Positions 1-7,224 of a stretch of 15,518 bases of DNA are shown in pieces. Location: NCBI GenBank assembly GCA_027019685.1, contig JALUWH010000091.1, forward strand, positions 1 to 15,518. Direction: 5' to 3'. The notes beneath the pieces are model-generated. The model did no database searches. It had not been told where the DNA came from and saw only the letters and a list, made by a program, of their open reading frames with translations. The stretch's first letter is position 1. Every line of letters starts with the position of its first letter. Source of the DNA: Ghiorsea sp. (GTDB lineage Bacteria; Pseudomonadota; Zetaproteobacteria; Mariprofundales; Mariprofundaceae). Both the position numbers and the translations under genes were made by a program.

Positions 1-1
1 C

Positions 2-670
2 ATCGCACCGCTATTTAACAAATTTGAACCCATGAAAGATGAGTCTTTGCGCACAGCCATTGAAGGTTTACTCACGCGCTGCGGTTTTGAGAGCAATGGT
101 TTATTTCAAATGGATGGCAGCAAACGCTCCAGTCATGGCAATGCCTATTTTACAGGCTTTGGCAAAACCAAGCGCATTGTATTTTATGATACATTGTTGG
201 AACAACTTTCAACCAATGAAACACTTGCTGTACTTGCCCATGAATTGGGACATTTTAAGCGTAACCACATCAAAAAACGTATGCTTGTCACCTTTACCAT
301 CTTCTTGGCTGGCTTTGCCATCATGGGTTGGTTAGCAGAACAGGCTTGGTTTTACGAAGGTTTGGGTGTGTCTCACCCATCCAATCACATGCTTTTAATT
401 TTGTTTATGCTGGTGATGCCTGTGTTTACCTTTTTTATCTCACCCATCATGAGCATGTATTCACGCAAACATGAATTTGAAGCTGATGATTATGCAAAGG
501 AACATGCAGACGCTAAAGACTTGATTTCAGCCTTGGTCAAAATGTATGAAGATAATGCAGCTACACTAACACCTGATGATTTATATTCAGCATGGCATGA
601 CTCTCACCCGCCAGCACCCATTCGCATTGCGCATTTGGAATCTAAAAACACCGAAGGAAAAACAGCATGA
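2..670 (+). CDS. M48 family (Ste24-like) membrane metalloprotease, 3' part only
   Basis: Zinc-dependent membrane endopeptidase of the M48/Ste24 type, cut by the left window edge. The frame is open from base 2, and the residues before the first ATG (position 32) read APLFNKFEP, a segment conserved in Ste24 homologues. That ATG is therefore internal and the true start lies outside the window. Counting from the Met at 32, the catalytic HELGH is at residues 70-74. The likely third zinc ligand is Glu150 in the EFEADDYA motif. Two strongly hydrophobic stretches (about 84-104 and 119-140) separate the two motifs, as expected for this family. Members degrade or process misfolded or prenylated membrane proteins; the substrate here is unknown. 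The stop overlaps the ATG of the next gene (ATGA), so the two are probably co-transcribed and translationally coupled. The family assignment is firm. Confidence 0.9.
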   Translation: MAPLFNKFEPMKDESLRTAIEGLLTRCGFESNGLFQMDGSKRSSHGNAYFTGFGKTKRIVFYDTLLEQLSTNETLAVLAHELGHFKRNHIKKRMLVTFTIFLAGFAIMGWLAEQAWFYEGLGVSHPSNHMLLILFMLVMPVFTFFISPIMSMYSRKHEFEADDYAKEHADAKDLISALVKMYEDNAATLTPDDLYSAWHDSHPPAPIRIAHLESKNTEGKTA

Positions 671-2043
671 ACAAAAACATCGAACTATTATCACCTGCAG
701 GTACGATTAAAAACATGCGCTATGCCTTTGCTTATGGTGCAGATGCTGTGTATGCAGGGCAACCACGTTACTCACTGCGTGTTCGCAACAATGATTTCCA
801 ACTAGAAAATCTAAAAATAGGTATTGATGAAGCACATGCTTTGGGTAAGAAGTTCTTTGTTGCCAGCAACTTATTGCCACATAACAATAAACTTAAACGC
901 TACCTAGAACACATGGAACCCATCATTGATATGAAACCCGATGCCTTGATTATGGCTGACCCTGGGCTTATTAGCATGGTACGCGAAAAATGGCCTGAAA
1001 TGCCGATTCATTTATCCGTGCAAGCCAACACCATGAATCATGCGGCGGTAAATTTTTGGAAATCTGTGGGTGTGAGCCGTGTGATTTTATCACGCGAATT
1101 GGGTTTGGATGAAATTGAAGAAATCCGTCAAGAATGCCCTGATATGGAGCTGGAAGTGTTTGTGCATGGTGCATTATGCATGGCGTATTCTGGGCGCTGC
1201 TTATTGTCGGGTTACTTTAATCACCGCGATGCCAACCAAGGTTCATGCACCAACGCTTGCCGTTGGAAATATGGCATGAAAGAAGGTAAAGAAGATGTCA
1301 GTGGTGATGTGATTAACATGAAAGACCTCAATGACTTTATGAACCCGCAACCTTTTACACCAACAGCTTCAAGTTGCGGTGATTTGCCGCGCCACCCGCT
1401 TGCTGATGAAGTGTATCTATTGGAAGAAGAAGGACGACCAGGCGAAGAAATCCCCATCTTTGAAGATGAACATGGCACCTATATTATGAACTCCAAAGAC
1501 CTAAGAGCAGTCGAACATGTGGAGCGCCTAGTAAAGATTGGCGTGGATTCACTAAAAATCGAAGGGCGCACCAAATCGCATTATTATGTAGCGCGCACAG
1601 CCCAACTCTATCGCCAAGCCATTGATGATGCGGTTGCAGGGCGTGAGTTTGATTGGACATTGATGCGTAAACTGGATTCCTTGGCTAACCGTGGTTATAC
1701 CGATGGCTTCTTGCAGCGTCGTCACACTGCCGCCCACCAGAACTATGAAAAAGGTTCATCCACTTGGGATTATCAACGCTTTGTTGGTGAAATCATCGAT
1801 TATGACAAAGAAACAGGGTTGGCTGAAATTGATGTGAAAAATAAATTTGGCATAGGCGATTCTGTAGAAATGATTTGTGCCAACGGCAATCAAACCTTCA
1901 CGATTGAGTCTATGGTAAAAGCCAAAGATGGCTCCACCATGGATTTAGCACCAGGAAGCGGGCATATCGTGCGTATCCCTGTACCAACAGAGCCATCCAA
2001 AGTCGCCTTGATTGCAAAAAACATTAGCCCTGAGAGCTTATAA
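667..2043 (+). CDS. trhP: tRNA hydroxylation protein TrhP (YegQ), peptidase U32 family
   Basis: A 458-residue U32-family protein, close to the roughly 453 residues of E. coli YegQ/TrhP, which takes part in prephenate-dependent 5-hydroxylation of uridine-34 in tRNA. It begins NIELLSPAGTIKNMRYAFAYGADAVYAG, here broken as NIELLSPAGT then the GADAVYAG block, the typical U32 N-terminus. Four cysteines, C171, C178, C194 and C198, lie in the GALCMAYSGRC and GSCTNACRW contexts that bind the family's iron-sulfur cluster. FEDEHGTYIMNSKDLRA and SLKIEGRTKS follow, both shared with YegQ. The C-terminal part resembles the small barrel domain of the family. A GAAGGA Shine-Dalgarno precedes the ATG, which overlaps the M48 stop by 4 bp. 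The prephenate-binding partner genes are not in the window. Family is very sure; the choice of TrhP over the paralogous RlhA is supported by length and motifs. Confidence 0.92.
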   Translation: MNKNIELLSPAGTIKNMRYAFAYGADAVYAGQPRYSLRVRNNDFQLENLKIGIDEAHALGKKFFVASNLLPHNNKLKRYLEHMEPIIDMKPDALIMADPGLISMVREKWPEMPIHLSVQANTMNHAAVNFWKSVGVSRVILSRELGLDEIEEIRQECPDMELEVFVHGALCMAYSGRCLLSGYFNHRDANQGSCTNACRWKYGMKEGKEDVSGDVINMKDLNDFMNPQPFTPTASSCGDLPRHPLADEVYLLEEEGRPGEEIPIFEDEHGTYIMNSKDLRAVEHVERLVKIGVDSLKIEGRTKSHYYVARTAQLYRQAIDDAVAGREFDWTLMRKLDSLANRGYTDGFLQRRHTAAHQNYEKGSSTWDYQRFVGEIIDYDKETGLAEIDVKNKFGIGDSVEMICANGNQTFTIESMVKAKDGSTMDLAPGSGHIVRIPVPTEPSKVALIAKNISPESL

Positions 2044-2163
2044 AACAACATGTTTAACTGAAACCTTGAACGCGAATCAATTGGACATATCAACGAAAAT
2101 GAAGTTTTAGAATTTACTATTTTGAAGGCTTTATTGTGCTCGAACCAATAAAGTCCCCCTCCC

Positions 2164-2187
2164 CCACCAATTATCCCCAATTGGTGG
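2164..2187. other. Stem-loop in the trhP / response-regulator gap
   Basis: A perfect 9-bp stem (CCACCAATT with AATTGGTGG) closes a 6-base loop 120 bases after the trhP stop. It sits next to a C-rich run (2156-2165) and lacks a T-tract on either strand, so it is not a canonical intrinsic terminator. It might still end trhP transcription or protect its 3' end. The rest of the 241-bp gap holds a short palindrome GACTTAAGTC (2223-2232), about 52 bases before the response-regulator start, which could be a regulator site but is unproven. Confidence 0.35.
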
Positions 2188-2284
2188 TAAAACTTACCTT
2201 TTATTTCCCTCACAGCATATTAGACTTAAGTCGTATATGTATTTTCTAGTTGCATTGCCATCCAAATAAGCATGGAATTGGCAG

Positions 2285-2923
2285 ATGCACATTCTCATTA
2301 TAGATGATCAAGATTGCTATCGAGAGTTCCTAACTGGTCTTCTACAAAGCTCAGACCTCAATGTTAGTATTACAGAAGCAGCAACCATCAAAGTTGCTCG
2401 TGCTAAAATAAAAGCACCCCAACAGCCATACGATTTTGTACTTTTAGACCATATATTACCCGATGGCGAAGGTTTAGATTTACTCAAAGAAGCACGAAAC
2501 CACTACCCTGAGCTACCCATTGCCATGCTTTCAGCCACAGAGGACCCTCAGCTTGCTTGGCAATGTTTAGAGCTTGGCGCTTCGGGATTTGTTCCCAAAA
2601 GTACCATATTAGCGGTGTTACTCTCTGCCATACAACTTATGCTTGCTGGAGGTCGATATATCCCACCCCATATACTACCGCACATGCCTATGCCCAAATA
2701 CACCGCCAACACCTCAGCAAACAATAAACATGAACAATTAACACCGCGCCAATTAGAGGTTTTAGAATTGTTATATTCAGGGCTATCAAACAAAACCATT
2801 GCTCACCGCCTAAAAATATCAGAAGCCACTGTCAAAGCACATATCACTGCTATTTTTAAGTTGATGGGTGTTTCTTCTCGCACCAAACTCATCGCACAAC
2901 ATAACACCACCAACCAGCAGTAA
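2285..2923 (+). CDS. Two-component response regulator, NarL/FixJ (LuxR-type HTH) family
   Basis: A 212-residue DNA-binding response regulator. The receiver domain spans about residues 1-120, with the acidic pair D7/D8, the phospho-acceptor D55 in LLDHILPDG, S83 and K105 (FVPKS). A Pro/Asn/Thr-rich linker (about 126-150) leads to a LuxR-type helix-turn-helix at about 150-205 (LTPRQLEVLELLYSGLSNKTIA then ATVKAHITAIF, each under 20 residues per block). Regulators of this class bind promoters as dimers after phosphorylation by a sensor kinase. No kinase gene is adjacent, so it is an orphan in this window and its signal and targets cannot be inferred. The ATG at 2285 follows only a weak GGAA Shine-Dalgarno, but it starts exactly at the usual first strand (MHILIIDD). 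Its stop is 5 bp from the stop of the convergent M16 gene, with no terminator between them. Confidence 0.93.
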   Translation: MHILIIDDQDCYREFLTGLLQSSDLNVSITEAATIKVARAKIKAPQQPYDFVLLDHILPDGEGLDLLKEARNHYPELPIAMLSATEDPQLAWQCLELGASGFVPKSTILAVLLSAIQLMLAGGRYIPPHILPHMPMPKYTANTSANNKHEQLTPRQLEVLELLYSGLSNKTIAHRLKISEATVKAHITAIFKLMGVSSRTKLIAQHNTTNQQ

Positions 2924-2928
2924 AATAA

Positions 2929-4170
2929 CTAATCCCCAGCTTCTGGTGTAGCTATTGTCCACAAGGCATCCGCCTCTAATTGCTTTTTGAGCCATCGTTG
3001 AACTTGTTCTGGCTGCACAGCATTCACCTTGTCCACCCACTCCAATGGTGAGTACAACTTACTTTCATCTAACAAGGCACCAAGCTGCAACATTGCTCCT
3101 TCAACAGAGTCCATACCCATACGAAATTGTACTGTAAGCTGACGTTGTGAGCGTTGCACCATACCAGAAGGTATTTTTTGGCAAACATCCGCGATGGTTT
3201 GCTGCAATACACCCACACAAGCTTCAAGCTGCTCTGGCATAGTGCTACAGCTGATACTTAATAAACCTGTATCTGTGTAGGTAGAAAGGTGTGAGCCAAT
3301 ACTATATGCCAAGCCTCGTTTTTCTCGTATTTCACGAAACAAAATAGAGCTCATACTTCCGCCAAGTAATTGATTACCAATCCATGCAATAGGTCTTTCA
3401 GGTGAAGTAACATTCGCGGATGCCCAAGATGCAACCACTTGTGCTTGCTCCATTTGCCTAAGCATTTCATGTTTACCACTACACACCGTTGGGGCTTGCC
3501 TATTTTTTTGCTGCTTAGACACTGTGTTTCCCCATGCGCTTTGCTCAACTTCTGCCATCAAATCTTGATGTGAAATACGCCCAGACGCTGCAATCAGTAC
3601 ATGACCACCCCGATAGTTCGCATTCAGATATTCGCGTAAATCTTGTGTTGAAAAAGATGATAGCGTATCTCGACTGCCCAGCACAGGTTTACCCATGGTA
3701 TGCTTAGCAAACACTTGACCTAAATGCTGGTCATACACCCACTCATCGGGGTTATCATCCACCATACTCATTTCTGAAAAAATCACTTCTCGCTCACGCA
3801 ACCATTCATCTTCAGGTAACGCTGGGTGCAACAACATATCCGATAACAATGCCAATGCCTTTTGCCAATCTTCATACAGCACATGAATATGAAAGCAGGT
3901 ACGCTCTCGGGATGTAAACGCATTAGCATTGCCACCTAAATCATCCAAACTTTCAGCAAGCTGGTGCACATCCAGTTTATCCGTACCTTTAAACACCATG
4001 TGCTCTAAAGCATGCGCAATACCTGCTTGATGCTCAGCTTCATCACGACTACCTACATCCATAAAAATACCAATGGCAACACTTTGTGCCTTAGGCTGTT
4101 CACGTGTGGCAACTTGCACACCATTTTGTAATGTACTTTGCTCAATAAAGTTGTTGTTTTCTTGGCTCAT
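2929..4170 (-). CDS. M16 family zinc metallopeptidase (processing-peptidase-like)
   Basis: A 413-residue protein of the single-unit M16B type (mitochondrial processing peptidase / YmxG-like). The inverted zinc motif HALEH gives ligands H53 and H57 with catalytic E56. E133 (VIFSEMS) lies 76 residues after H57, the spacing of the third ligand in this family. The C-terminal half carries the SSILFREIREKRGLAYS signature of the second M16 domain. No signal peptide is evident, so it is probably cytoplasmic. All zinc residues are present, so it should be the active type rather than the inactive partner. AAGGTG lies a few bases upstream of the ATG as Shine-Dalgarno. Substrates cannot be told from sequence. 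It is convergent with the response regulator and divergent from the membrane protein at 4287. Confidence 0.93.
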   Translation of the reverse strand: MSQENNNFIEQSTLQNGVQVATREQPKAQSVAIGIFMDVGSRDEAEHQAGIAHALEHMVFKGTDKLDVHQLAESLDDLGGNANAFTSRERTCFHIHVLYEDWQKALALLSDMLLHPALPEDEWLREREVIFSEMSMVDDNPDEWVYDQHLGQVFAKHTMGKPVLGSRDTLSSFSTQDLREYLNANYRGGHVLIAASGRISHQDLMAEVEQSAWGNTVSKQQKNRQAPTVCSGKHEMLRQMEQAQVVASWASANVTSPERPIAWIGNQLLGGSMSSILFREIREKRGLAYSIGSHLSTYTDTGLLSISCSTMPEQLEACVGVLQQTIADVCQKIPSGMVQRSQRQLTVQFRMGMDSVEGAMLQLGALLDESKLYSPLEWVDKVNAVQPEQVQRWLKKQLEADALWTIATPEAGD

Positions 4171-4286
4171 GGTTCACCTTAGTTAATGTTTGAGCCGCAA
4201 ACACTGATAGACTGGGTTCAATCCAGCAAGCTTGACCCCATTCCATGACTTGGGCAGGCTAAACATTTCGCATGAAGGGGGAATAC

Positions 4287-4664
4287 ATGAACGACTTACC
4301 AACAGAGCCAAATCCAAACCCAGAAGCTAAGCAAATTGATTTGGATAGCCTCAAAACCATTACAACCGTAGTTTATATTCTACAAGCACTATCTATATTT
4401 ACAGGCATTACTTTTATCGCTGCAGTGGTCGTGAACTATATCAAAAAAGAAGATGTGCAAGGCACTTGGCTAGAGTCACACTTTTTATGGCAGATCCGAA
4501 CCTTTTGGTACGGTCTTTTATGGGGTGTTATAGGTTTTATTCTTGCTATTGCCATTGTTGGCTACTTTATCCTTCTCGCCAACACAGTTTGGCTTTTATA
4601 CCGTATTATCAAAGGTTGGTTGCGCCTATCTGAAGGCAAAGAAATGTATCCGACACAAGTATGA
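4287..4664 (+). CDS. Small membrane protein, DUF4870-like
   Basis: About 125 residues. After a hydrophilic Pro/Asn-rich N-terminus there are hydrophobic segments at about residues 25-50 (VVYILQALSIFTGITFIAAVV) and 70-105 (FWYGLLWGVIGFILAIAIVG), separated by a KKEDVQGTWLESHFLWQIRTFW stretch; that composition and order match DUF4870-like small inner-membrane proteins. Each quoted block is a visible run and not a database match. I chose the ATG at 4287 over the in-frame ATG at 4272, because the purine-rich AAGGGGGAA just upstream of 4287 is an ideal ribosome binding site, while the earlier ATG has none. The gene overlaps the next by 4 bp (ATGA), implying coupled translation. No function is known for such proteins; the pair with a DUF2007 protein is the only clue. 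Confidence 0.7.
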   Translation: MNDLPTEPNPNPEAKQIDLDSLKTITTVVYILQALSIFTGITFIAAVVVNYIKKEDVQGTWLESHFLWQIRTFWYGLLWGVIGFILAIAIVGYFILLANTVWLLYRIIKGWLRLSEGKEMYPTQV

Positions 4665-4903
4665 AATGTGTATATGAAGCCAGCCAGCCTGCAGAAGCCC
4701 ATATTATCAAACATCTGCTCGAACGAGCTGGTTTATTTGCAACAATTTATGGCGAATATTTACAAGGTGGTGTTGGCGAAATTCCCACATCAGGCTTGCT
4801 TCAAGTCATGGTCAATGAAGCGGACTACAAAGAAGCCAAAGCTATTATTCAAACTTGGGATGAAGCAGAGTGGGATGAAAATGCTTGGCAGAATGAAGCC
4901 TAG
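4661..4903 (+). CDS. DUF2007 family protein (putative signal-transducing protein)
   Basis: An 80-residue protein matching the compact DUF2007 fold. It begins with a strand (MKCVYEA), followed by a helix of the type AEAHIIKHLLERAGL, then a segment IYGEYLQGGVGEIP and the strand LQVMVNEADYKEAKAII. The acidic, Trp-rich tail (EAEWDENAWQNEA) is typical of how these small proteins end. Members are related in structure to PII-like folds, but their function is not established. The start overlaps the stop of the preceding membrane-protein gene. The stop TAG (4901-4903) is the first arm of a short hairpin, and a MITE-like element begins 16 bases later, so any native terminator has been displaced or replaced by the element. 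Confidence 0.82.
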   Translation: MKCVYEASQPAEAHIIKHLLERAGLFATIYGEYLQGGVGEIPTSGLLQVMVNEADYKEAKAIIQTWDEAEWDENAWQNEA

Positions 4904-4920
4904 GAGTCGACAGACTCCTA
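4901..4920. other. Short perfect hairpin at the DUF2007 stop codon
   Basis: An 8-bp stem (TAGGAGTC with GACTCCTA, loop GACA) starts on the stop codon of the DUF2007 gene and ends on the TA that borders the fold-back element. There is no T-tract. It may be a weak terminator or mRNA-end structure that existed before the element inserted. Confidence 0.4.
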
Positions 4921-5083
4921 GGGAGGTGCTGATTAACTCAATGCATGGTGTCTATGCGCCCAAAATTACCAACGCCGGCGTTGGCAAACTTAACAATAGC
5001 GGTGCTATTACTTGCGCTTGCCACCTTGGGGTTGAAAGTTTTGAATCGCAACCACTCATCCAGAGTTAACCAGCACCTCCCTA
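4919..5083 (+). mobile_element. MITE-like fold-back element, copy 1
   Basis: A 161-bp non-coding element (4921-5081) flanked by TA on both sides (4919-4920, 5082-5083), as left by Tc1/mariner or IS630-type insertion. The 19-bp terminal inverted repeats (4921-4939, 5063-5081) match at 18 of 19 positions. Inside lie a perfect 16-bp palindrome CCAACGCCGGCGTTGG (4969-4984) and a hairpin AATAGC-ggt-GCTATT (4995-5009). Further loose complementarity between the GGTG...GCGCCCAAAA side and the TTTTGAATCGCAACCAC side means most of the element can fold into one bulged stem. A second, inverted copy lies at 12456-12620. It fills the gap between two convergent genes, where it could also end transcription from both sides. 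No transposase for it is seen in the window. Confidence 0.8.
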
Positions 5084-5815
5084 GTGGACTTTAAACTTCA
5101 CCTGATCAACCAAAATATCACCATTTACGCTCACGGAGATCCTGCTATCCCCTGATGATAAAGCGGGCGCTGCATCATTTAGTACGCCTTTTGTCATCAT
5201 CGCCATTTCACTACGATACATGGGCTGCGGCGAATATGATGAACCAGTGTTAAGATGGCGAATGGAAAAGGAGCTTGCATCCAACGCTTTACTCACTGTC
5301 TCAGCCTTAATCCGAAACTGCTGAATAGCTTGAATCCGCAAATTTTCTTGCGTGCTACGGCGCAATGTATCGCTAATTCTAAAGCTTAAATTTTGAAGCT
5401 TTGCCCCAGCATGTTCAATAATATCTAACCAACGTGGCACATCATCTAAGTTTTTACTGGTAATGGTTGCGCTCTGCACCACTACCCAACTATCACGCAC
5501 ACGATTGTATTGGTTTGGCTTCCAAATGGGGGTCACACGACGACTGGATGTTTTCAGTTTTACACCTTTTTCTTTGGCCAAGCTTTTTTTGATGCTTGCA
5601 CTCATTTGGTTGACCCGCTTGCGAAGAGCATTTAGTTTTTTTCCTCGCTCTTCAACGCGAAAATTAACCACAACTTCATCATTAGGCACTTCTAATGTTG
5701 CTTCTGCAGAAAGAGACACAATCGCACCTTTAGGCTCTGCTGCAAAGCTTTGTGAACCAAACATGCTAAGTAGTACAAACAAGCTAAGGGTGAGGGTAAT
5801 CTTCAATATATGCAT
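5081..5815 (-). CDS. Exported SIMPL (DUF541) domain protein
   Basis: A 244-residue protein with a clear Sec signal peptide: a Lys near the N-terminus, a hydrophobic core ITLTLSLFVLLSMFG, and a likely cleavage after SQSFA near residue 25. The mature part has the SIMPL/DUF541 pattern: an opening strand with ISLSAEATLEVPNDEVVVNF-type content (here IVSLSAEATLEVPNDE), a Lys-rich helix of the kind RKRVNQMSASIKKSL, and a later AETVSKALDASS helix. It is probably periplasmic or outer-membrane associated. Some relatives affect stress responses or oligomerise into porin-like rings, but no function can be assigned here. No good Shine-Dalgarno is visible before the ATG. Its TAG stop codon uses the TA flank of the fold-back element plus the element's last base. 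Confidence 0.85.
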   Translation of the reverse strand: MHILKITLTLSLFVLLSMFGSQSFAAEPKGAIVSLSAEATLEVPNDEVVVNFRVEERGKKLNALRKRVNQMSASIKKSLAKEKGVKLKTSSRRVTPIWKPNQYNRVRDSWVVVQSATITSKNLDDVPRWLDIIEHAGAKLQNLSFRISDTLRRSTQENLRIQAIQQFRIKAETVSKALDASSFSIRHLNTGSSYSPQPMYRSEMAMMTKGVLNDAAPALSSGDSRISVSVNGDILVDQVKFKVH

Positions 5816-5851
5816 AGGCTATGTATAGAGGAAAACTTGATATAAGGCAAT

Positions 5852-5880
5852 AAAAAAGGCTCTTGTTTCCAAGAGCCTTT
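5852..5880 (-). terminator. Intrinsic terminator after mscS
   Basis: Read on the minus strand, an 11-bp perfect stem (AAAGGCTCTTG with CAAGAGCCTTT, loop GAAA) runs into a T-rich tract. It sits 20 bases beyond the mscS stop and ahead of the SIMPL gene, so it should separate the two minus-strand units. Confidence 0.85.
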
Positions 5881-5899
5881 CTTCATAAAATAAAGCCTA

Positions 5900-6715
5900 T
5901 TATTCAGACTTATCCAAATGAATATCCATTTGTGGGTATGGAATAGAGATCTTATTTTCATCAAAAGTAAGTTTTACTTTCTCTGTCACATCATAAAGAA
6001 CTTTCCAATAATCACTGCTTTTTACCCACGGGCGTACATTAAAATTCACGCTTGAATCAGCCAATTCTGCAACAGCCACCAGTGGTGCAGGGTCTTGCAA
6101 AATGCGCTCATCCGCAGCCAATATTTCATTAAGCAATTCTTTCGCTTTTTTAATGTCATCGTCATAACCAATACCAAACACCATATCAATGCGCCGAGTA
6201 TCACGCGCTGAGTTGTTGGTAATCGTTCCACCATAAATATCCCCATTGGGCACAATGATTTCACGATTATCACCTGTTTTCATAATGGTGGTGAAAATGG
6301 TCATCTTCTCAACAACACCTGCATTGCCACCTGCTTCGATAAAGTCGCCAAGTTTGAATGGTTTGAATAAAATCAGCATCACACCTGCTGCAAAGTTTTG
6401 TAATGTGCTTTGCAAAGATAAGCCAACTGCCAAACCTGCTGCACCAATCAAGGCGATAAATGATGTGGTATCCACACCCAGTTGATTCAATGCTGCAATC
6501 ACAATAAACAACATCAATACTGCTTTACTGATTGAGCATACGAAGTTGGTTAACATTTCGTCTGTATTTGCTTTTTCTAACAACTTGCGCACGATATTGA
6601 CAATAATGCCTGCAACCATGCGACCAATGATAAAAATAGCGATAGCCATGCCAATATTAATCGCCCATGGAATCACATAGTCATTTATAATACCTTCCAT
6701 ATTTGATGTATCCAT
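5900..6715 (-). CDS. mscS: Small-conductance mechanosensitive channel, MscS family
   Basis: A 271-residue channel subunit, close to the 286 of E. coli MscS, with the minimal three-helix architecture. Helices fall at about 16-40, 61-80 and 84-118. The third carries the Gly/Ala-rich pore motif GAAGLAVGLSLQSTLQNFAAG (written in part: GLAVGLSLQSTLQNF). It is followed by the beta domain (KLGDFIEAGGNAGVVEKMTIF start, IVPNGDIYGGTITNNS) and the C-terminal domain ending ENKISIPYPQMDIHL, typical of the family. It opens when membrane tension rises, to release solutes after osmotic downshock, in the inner membrane as a heptamer. GGGAG and GGAA lie just upstream of the ATG. It is divergent from the DUF302 gene and has its own downstream terminator, so it is probably monocistronic. 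The 119-bp divergent gap shows no convincing promoter by eye. Confidence 0.92.
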   Translation of the reverse strand: MDTSNMEGIINDYVIPWAINIGMAIAIFIIGRMVAGIIVNIVRKLLEKANTDEMLTNFVCSISKAVLMLFIVIAALNQLGVDTTSFIALIGAAGLAVGLSLQSTLQNFAAGVMLILFKPFKLGDFIEAGGNAGVVEKMTIFTTIMKTGDNREIIVPNGDIYGGTITNNSARDTRRIDMVFGIGYDDDIKKAKELLNEILAADERILQDPAPLVAVAELADSSVNFNVRPWVKSSDYWKVLYDVTEKVKLTFDENKISIPYPQMDIHLDKSE

Positions 6716-6834
6716 ATTTCCACTCCCATACTAAAAAAATATACTGTATTTCAAGGCACGGCACTATATAGTATGCAAAGCAAAGTACTTGTAATATTTA
6801 TTACGGCAACAGACTTACAACATTGGAGAAACTG

Positions 6835-7221
6835 ATGAAATATATTGTTCATTCAAATAAAAACATCGAACAAGCAGCTGCAGATTTAGAAGCAGCCGTT
6901 GCTAATCATAGTTTTGGTGTATTACACATCCACGACCTTAAAGCGACCATGAACAAAAAAGGTGTACCTTTTGAACCTGAGTGTCGCATATTTGAAGTGT
7001 GTAATCCCAAAAAAGCTTTTGCAGTATTATCCGAAGACATGGCTATGAATATGGCATTACCATGCCGTATTTCTGTGTGGCAAGAAGATGGCAAGACAAA
7101 AATAGGCATGATTAACCCTAAACCTATGCTAGAAATGCTTTCCTCATCCAAAAAACTTAGCCAAGTCGCCGATGAGGTGCAGACCACACTCACTGCCATC
7201 ATTGATGAGGCAGCAGCTTAA
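6835..7221 (+). CDS. DUF302 domain protein
   Basis: A 128-residue cytoplasmic protein with the DUF302 pattern: an N-terminal region NIEQAAADLEAAVANHSFGVLHIHDL, shown here as NIEQAAADLEAAV then SFGVLHIHDL, followed by CRIFEVCNPKKAFAVL and MALPCRISVWQEDGKTKIG (19 residues). The central block CNPKKA...ALPCRI is the family hallmark and contains two conserved cysteine positions. The function is unknown; relatives occur next to redox and sulfur-handling genes. I place the start at the ATG 6835, because GGAGA (6825-6829) is correctly spaced for it. The in-frame TTG at 6823 overlaps that site and has none of its own. The 3' end faces hemW tail-to-tail with only 3 bp between stops and no obvious terminator. 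Confidence 0.88.
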   Translation: MKYIVHSNKNIEQAAADLEAAVANHSFGVLHIHDLKATMNKKGVPFEPECRIFEVCNPKKAFAVLSEDMAMNMALPCRISVWQEDGKTKIGMINPKPMLEMLSSSKKLSQVADEVQTTLTAIIDEAAA

Positions 7222-7224
7222 AGC

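Noticed and set aside
32..670. M48 protease starting at the ATG at 32
   Set aside because: The frame is open upstream to the window edge and encodes the conserved APLFNKFEP segment, so this Met is internal.
2164..2187. Stem-loop as a proven terminator for trhP
   Set aside because: The stem is good, but no T-tract follows on either strand, so it is kept only as an unassigned hairpin.
4668..5069. Open frame running through fold-back copy 1, similar in translation to one through copy 2 (12387-12656, minus)
   Set aside because: The shared protein-like string arises because both frames cross the same repeat without indels. The differences do not favour third positions, and each frame overlaps a well supported gene (DUF2007, bluB).
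6716..6834. Divergent promoters of mscS and the DUF302 gene
   Set aside because: Several AT-rich boxes (for example ACTATATAGT at 6763-6772) exist, but none has a matching -35 at a normal spacing that I would defend.
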